From JBPRGG01 sp051418075 (GTDB taxonomy: Bacteria > Bacteroidota > Bacteroidia > Cytophagales > Cyclobacteriaceae), in contig JBPRGG010000111.1 of NCBI GenBank assembly GCA_051418075.1, positions 13,489-77,488 of the forward strand: a stretch of 64,000 nucleotides of DNA, given 5' to 3'. Shown piece after piece: positions 61,794-64,000 of the stretch. The position numbers and the translations under genes were made by a program. Position 1 is the stretch's first letter; every line of letters starts with the position of its first letter. Below the pieces are notes generated by a model that ran no database searches, had not been told where the DNA came from, and worked only from the letters and a program-made list of their open reading frames with translations.

Positions 61794-64000
61794 ATGAACT
61801 CACCAGAAAAAACGATTGCCCCACCCCCCAATGTACAAAAACATGCCAATGCGGACCCGAAACTTAATCATTTCATGGGTATTCAAATGAACGTTCCAAT
61901 CCGTCAAAGAATGACCCGTTTGTTTGCCAAAAACCTGGTCAGGTATAGATTAGCAGACCCAACAAATCCGGACAAGACTCGATTTTTAACCATGTATGGT
62001 GAGAAAGCTGTTTTGGATGGGGAGGTTAGTTCAGCGATTAACTGCCAACATGCCAATAAAATCCTGGCGCAATTTGGTTCCTCCGAGGTAGCGATCCAAT
62101 TGTTTCCCGATCAATTAGGTGGTACCGGACTCATCCGCACCAAAGAAAAAGAAGGTGCTTCAGATGCTGTAACTCCCATCTTGGCATTTACGGAACCTGG
62201 CATGAGGGCAACCATCGCTGTGCAAAAGGCAGATCAAACCTGGATGGAAAACTGGGGCAGCCTGATGGTAAGTCCTGATGAAAATGGCCAACCTAAGGGC
62301 TCTGTTATCATGTCAAATAATCCAACCGAACAAATGCCTGTGGCAGTTACCAATGATAAATCCGGGGCTTTGAGCTTCCAGATCTGGCTGGGTAGCGCGG
62401 TCAGCAGTAATGGTGGGTATCTTGAAGGCGATCTGACAATGAGTGGAAATGGGTTGCAAGGCAAGATGTTCCTGCAAACACCGAACCCGAAATATGACCC
62501 TGATGTGCAAGGCTCTTTGAAATTCAATTATATAGAAGTGGGGACCAGAGCAGAATGGCAAAACAGTAATTTGCATGAAGACGATTTATCCAGCTTACAG
62601 CAAAAACCGGATAACGCGCTGAATGCCATTGATATCAACCACCCCCATGCACTTTGGCGATTTCTTTCTACTGACACTGAGTTATCCATCGGTGAATTGA
62701 TCGGCATGACACCTCCGGATAATAATGATCTTCATAAGGCAGTTTGTGATGGCACCATGAACTGTGCCATTCTTTCCGTACAACAAGACTGGTTGAAAGA
62801 TCTTAATTTGTCAAAACCATCGCCACTACCAGAGCTGACAAAAATTGCTACCGATCCTAAAAATCAGGAATTTTTTCAAAAGTATTTTAAGGCCATGGGG
62901 TGTAGTGAGCTTGCTGTGGACCAGATGCAGGAAGGGTGGCAAAGCTTCTCTGATGGATGGCAGACCGTACAGTCGAGGATGCACTATTTCTGGCAAGGTG
63001 GCGCTACCGGTTGCCTGGCCAGGGATAAAGATTTCCTGCGCATTTCGGAGGAAATTGCCCAGATCTATTTTTCCAGTATGATGGGAGCCTTTCAACGCTA
63101 CCTTAAATTACCGCAAGACCAACGCACTGACTGGGCTTCGAAGCTGCTCGACGCAGTTACAACCCCTCACATGTTAATGCGTCTTATCTCTTCCAAAGAG
63201 TGCGAGGCGATCCACAAATATATTATTATGTTAAGAGCTCTTGACCAGGATGGAGGTTTTGACAAATTATTCATTAAAAGAATTAATGGAGCAATTCAAA
63301 CACAGGTAGCCAACCGGATGGGGTCAGCAGATATCACTTCTGTTGAAGAGTTTCTCAGAAAAGTGTTACAGCATCTTATGGATCCGGAAAGCGATTTAAA
63401 AGGTGATGCATTTGATAATCTTCGGGATGACCTGAATGCATTAAAAGAAAATGATCCAACAAAATGGGTAGGATTTACCAATTCCATGACGGCTTTGGCC
63501 GAGGAGCTGACTAACATTGCTTTAGCCTATAAAAACGTACCCTGGCAACAAAAGCTAAAGGTATGGAAGGACCGCATCCTGCAAAAATATGGCGGTGATG
63601 AGCAAATGGTAAAGGTGTACAGTGAAACAGGGTCTTTGGCACTGACGGCAGTCACAGTTGGGTTTTCTACTTTTGCCTTGGTGGGTGAGATAAAGGAGTG
63701 GTCTAACCTGTCACCTTTGCAGAAAACCCAAACAGTACTTGGCACCGTTCAGCAAGTGGGCACCCTGGGCGATCAGGTATATTCATTTATTAAATTCATA
63801 AGGGAGCCCAATGCACCTGTTACCGTAGAAATGGACCTGTTCAGGTGGAATGGTGATTGGGATGTTTTACCAGAAGATGCTATCGGAAGCGATGCCTATG
63901 AACTGAGAATGGCTGCCAATGCAGGAAATATTGGGAAATATGACATTGCAGCTTTTGCCGGACCTTTGGAAGCATTGACAGTAGTGGTGACAATATTATC
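61794..64000 (+). CDS. Large protein of unknown family (partial, runs off right edge)
   Basis: An uninterrupted frame from ATG 61794 gives at least 735 residues without stop. There is no signal peptide; the first 30 residues are proline- and asparagine-rich (IAPPPNVQKHANADPKLNHF). About 150-270 looks like a beta-rich domain (SFQIWLGSAVSSNGGYLEGDLTMSGNGLQGKMF in parts, FNYIEVGTRAEW). About 270-560 is predicted helical with several WxxW or WQS clusters and paired cysteines. A hydrophobic stretch near 610-632 (SLALTAVTVGFSTFALVGEI) might enter a membrane. I recognise no family; toxin or structural roles are only guesses. The end of the gene lies outside. Confidence 0.8.
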   Translation, partial: MNSPEKTIAPPPNVQKHANADPKLNHFMGIQMNVPIRQRMTRLFAKNLVRYRLADPTNPDKTRFLTMYGEKAVLDGEVSSAINCQHANKILAQFGSSEVAIQLFPDQLGGTGLIRTKEKEGASDAVTPILAFTEPGMRATIAVQKADQTWMENWGSLMVSPDENGQPKGSVIMSNNPTEQMPVAVTNDKSGALSFQIWLGSAVSSNGGYLEGDLTMSGNGLQGKMFLQTPNPKYDPDVQGSLKFNYIEVGTRAEWQNSNLHEDDLSSLQQKPDNALNAIDINHPHALWRFLSTDTELSIGELIGMTPPDNNDLHKAVCDGTMNCAILSVQQDWLKDLNLSKPSPLPELTKIATDPKNQEFFQKYFKAMGCSELAVDQMQEGWQSFSDGWQTVQSRMHYFWQGGATGCLARDKDFLRISEEIAQIYFSSMMGAFQRYLKLPQDQRTDWASKLLDAVTTPHMLMRLISSKECEAIHKYIIMLRALDQDGGFDKLFIKRINGAIQTQVANRMGSADITSVEEFLRKVLQHLMDPESDLKGDAFDNLRDDLNALKENDPTKWVGFTNSMTALAEELTNIALAYKNVPWQQKLKVWKDRILQKYGGDEQMVKVYSETGSLALTAVTVGFSTFALVGEIKEWSNLSPLQKTQTVLGTVQQVGTLGDQVYSFIKFIREPNAPVTVEMDLFRWNGDWDVLPEDAIGSDAYELRMAANAGNIGKYDIAAFAGPLEALTVVVTIL

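Noticed and set aside
1..64000. CRISPR arrays, tRNA, rRNA, prophage or insertion sequences
   Set aside because: No direct-repeat/spacer pattern, no cloverleaf-like conserved motifs, no phage structural genes and no transposase were recognised.

Overview
The window looks like chromosomal DNA of a Bacteroidota bacterium, most likely of the Cytophagales type. Genes lack Shine-Dalgarno sequences. Several promoters show the phylum's TAnnTTTG -7 box. Large genes start with TTG or GTG. The gene content (BlaI/M56 pair, PyrR with PyrB, CheB-CheR-PAS kinase, many exported hydrolases) also fits. I saw no rRNA, tRNA, CRISPR array, transposase or prophage.

1-36 kb is mostly core and metabolic sequence. 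It starts with a BlaI/M56 signalling pair (M56 cut by the left edge) under a four-copy operator array. Then come greA-HIT, mgtE-rsmA, pdxA, a DEAD-box helicase, a multi-PAS kinase followed by a kinase-less GAF receptor, pyrR-pyrB, an EVE protein, a PolX/PHP protein whose three polymerase aspartates are lost, a family 9 glycosyltransferase, queA and a class A penicillin-binding protein. Two catabolic modules follow: an exported RraA-like protein, a BASS-family transporter and a Tat-type enolase-superfamily enzyme (24.2-28.1 kb); and an acyl-CoA dehydrogenase, AtuA-like protein, enoyl-CoA hydratase and acyl-CoA carboxylase beta subunit (28.2-33.6 kb), with no biotin-carrying alpha subunit in the window.

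36-53 kb holds an S9 peptidase, a 1321-residue CheB/CheR/PAS/histidine kinase, a decayed cyclic-nucleotide-binding fragment, an alpha/beta hydrolase, a PAS-LuxR regulator, a quinone oxidoreductase and a compact sugar operon. In that operon a divergent AraC regulator faces a GH88-like hydrolase, a TIM-barrel isomerase, a Gfo/Idh dehydrogenase, an SDR, a DUF3311 protein and a sodium:solute symporter. The simplest reading is import and cytoplasmic breakdown of an unsaturated uronide.

53-57.6 kb is a degraded accessory zone: an RND-efflux pseudogene, a truncated secreted ORF running into an array of perfect palindromes, an AraC regulator, a broken bacterial PH-domain gene and an alpha/beta hydrolase-TPR fusion, all visibly AT-richer than their surroundings. 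A 43-bp repeat from this zone recurs at 61.6 kb.

57.6-64 kb carries exported enzymes (GH5 lipoprotein, M28 peptidase, a secreted two-domain beta protein). It ends in a very large gene of unknown family that runs off the right edge. The points most worth following are the degenerate PolX, the BlaI operator array, the exported-enzyme/transporter module, the palindrome element and the unknown terminal protein.
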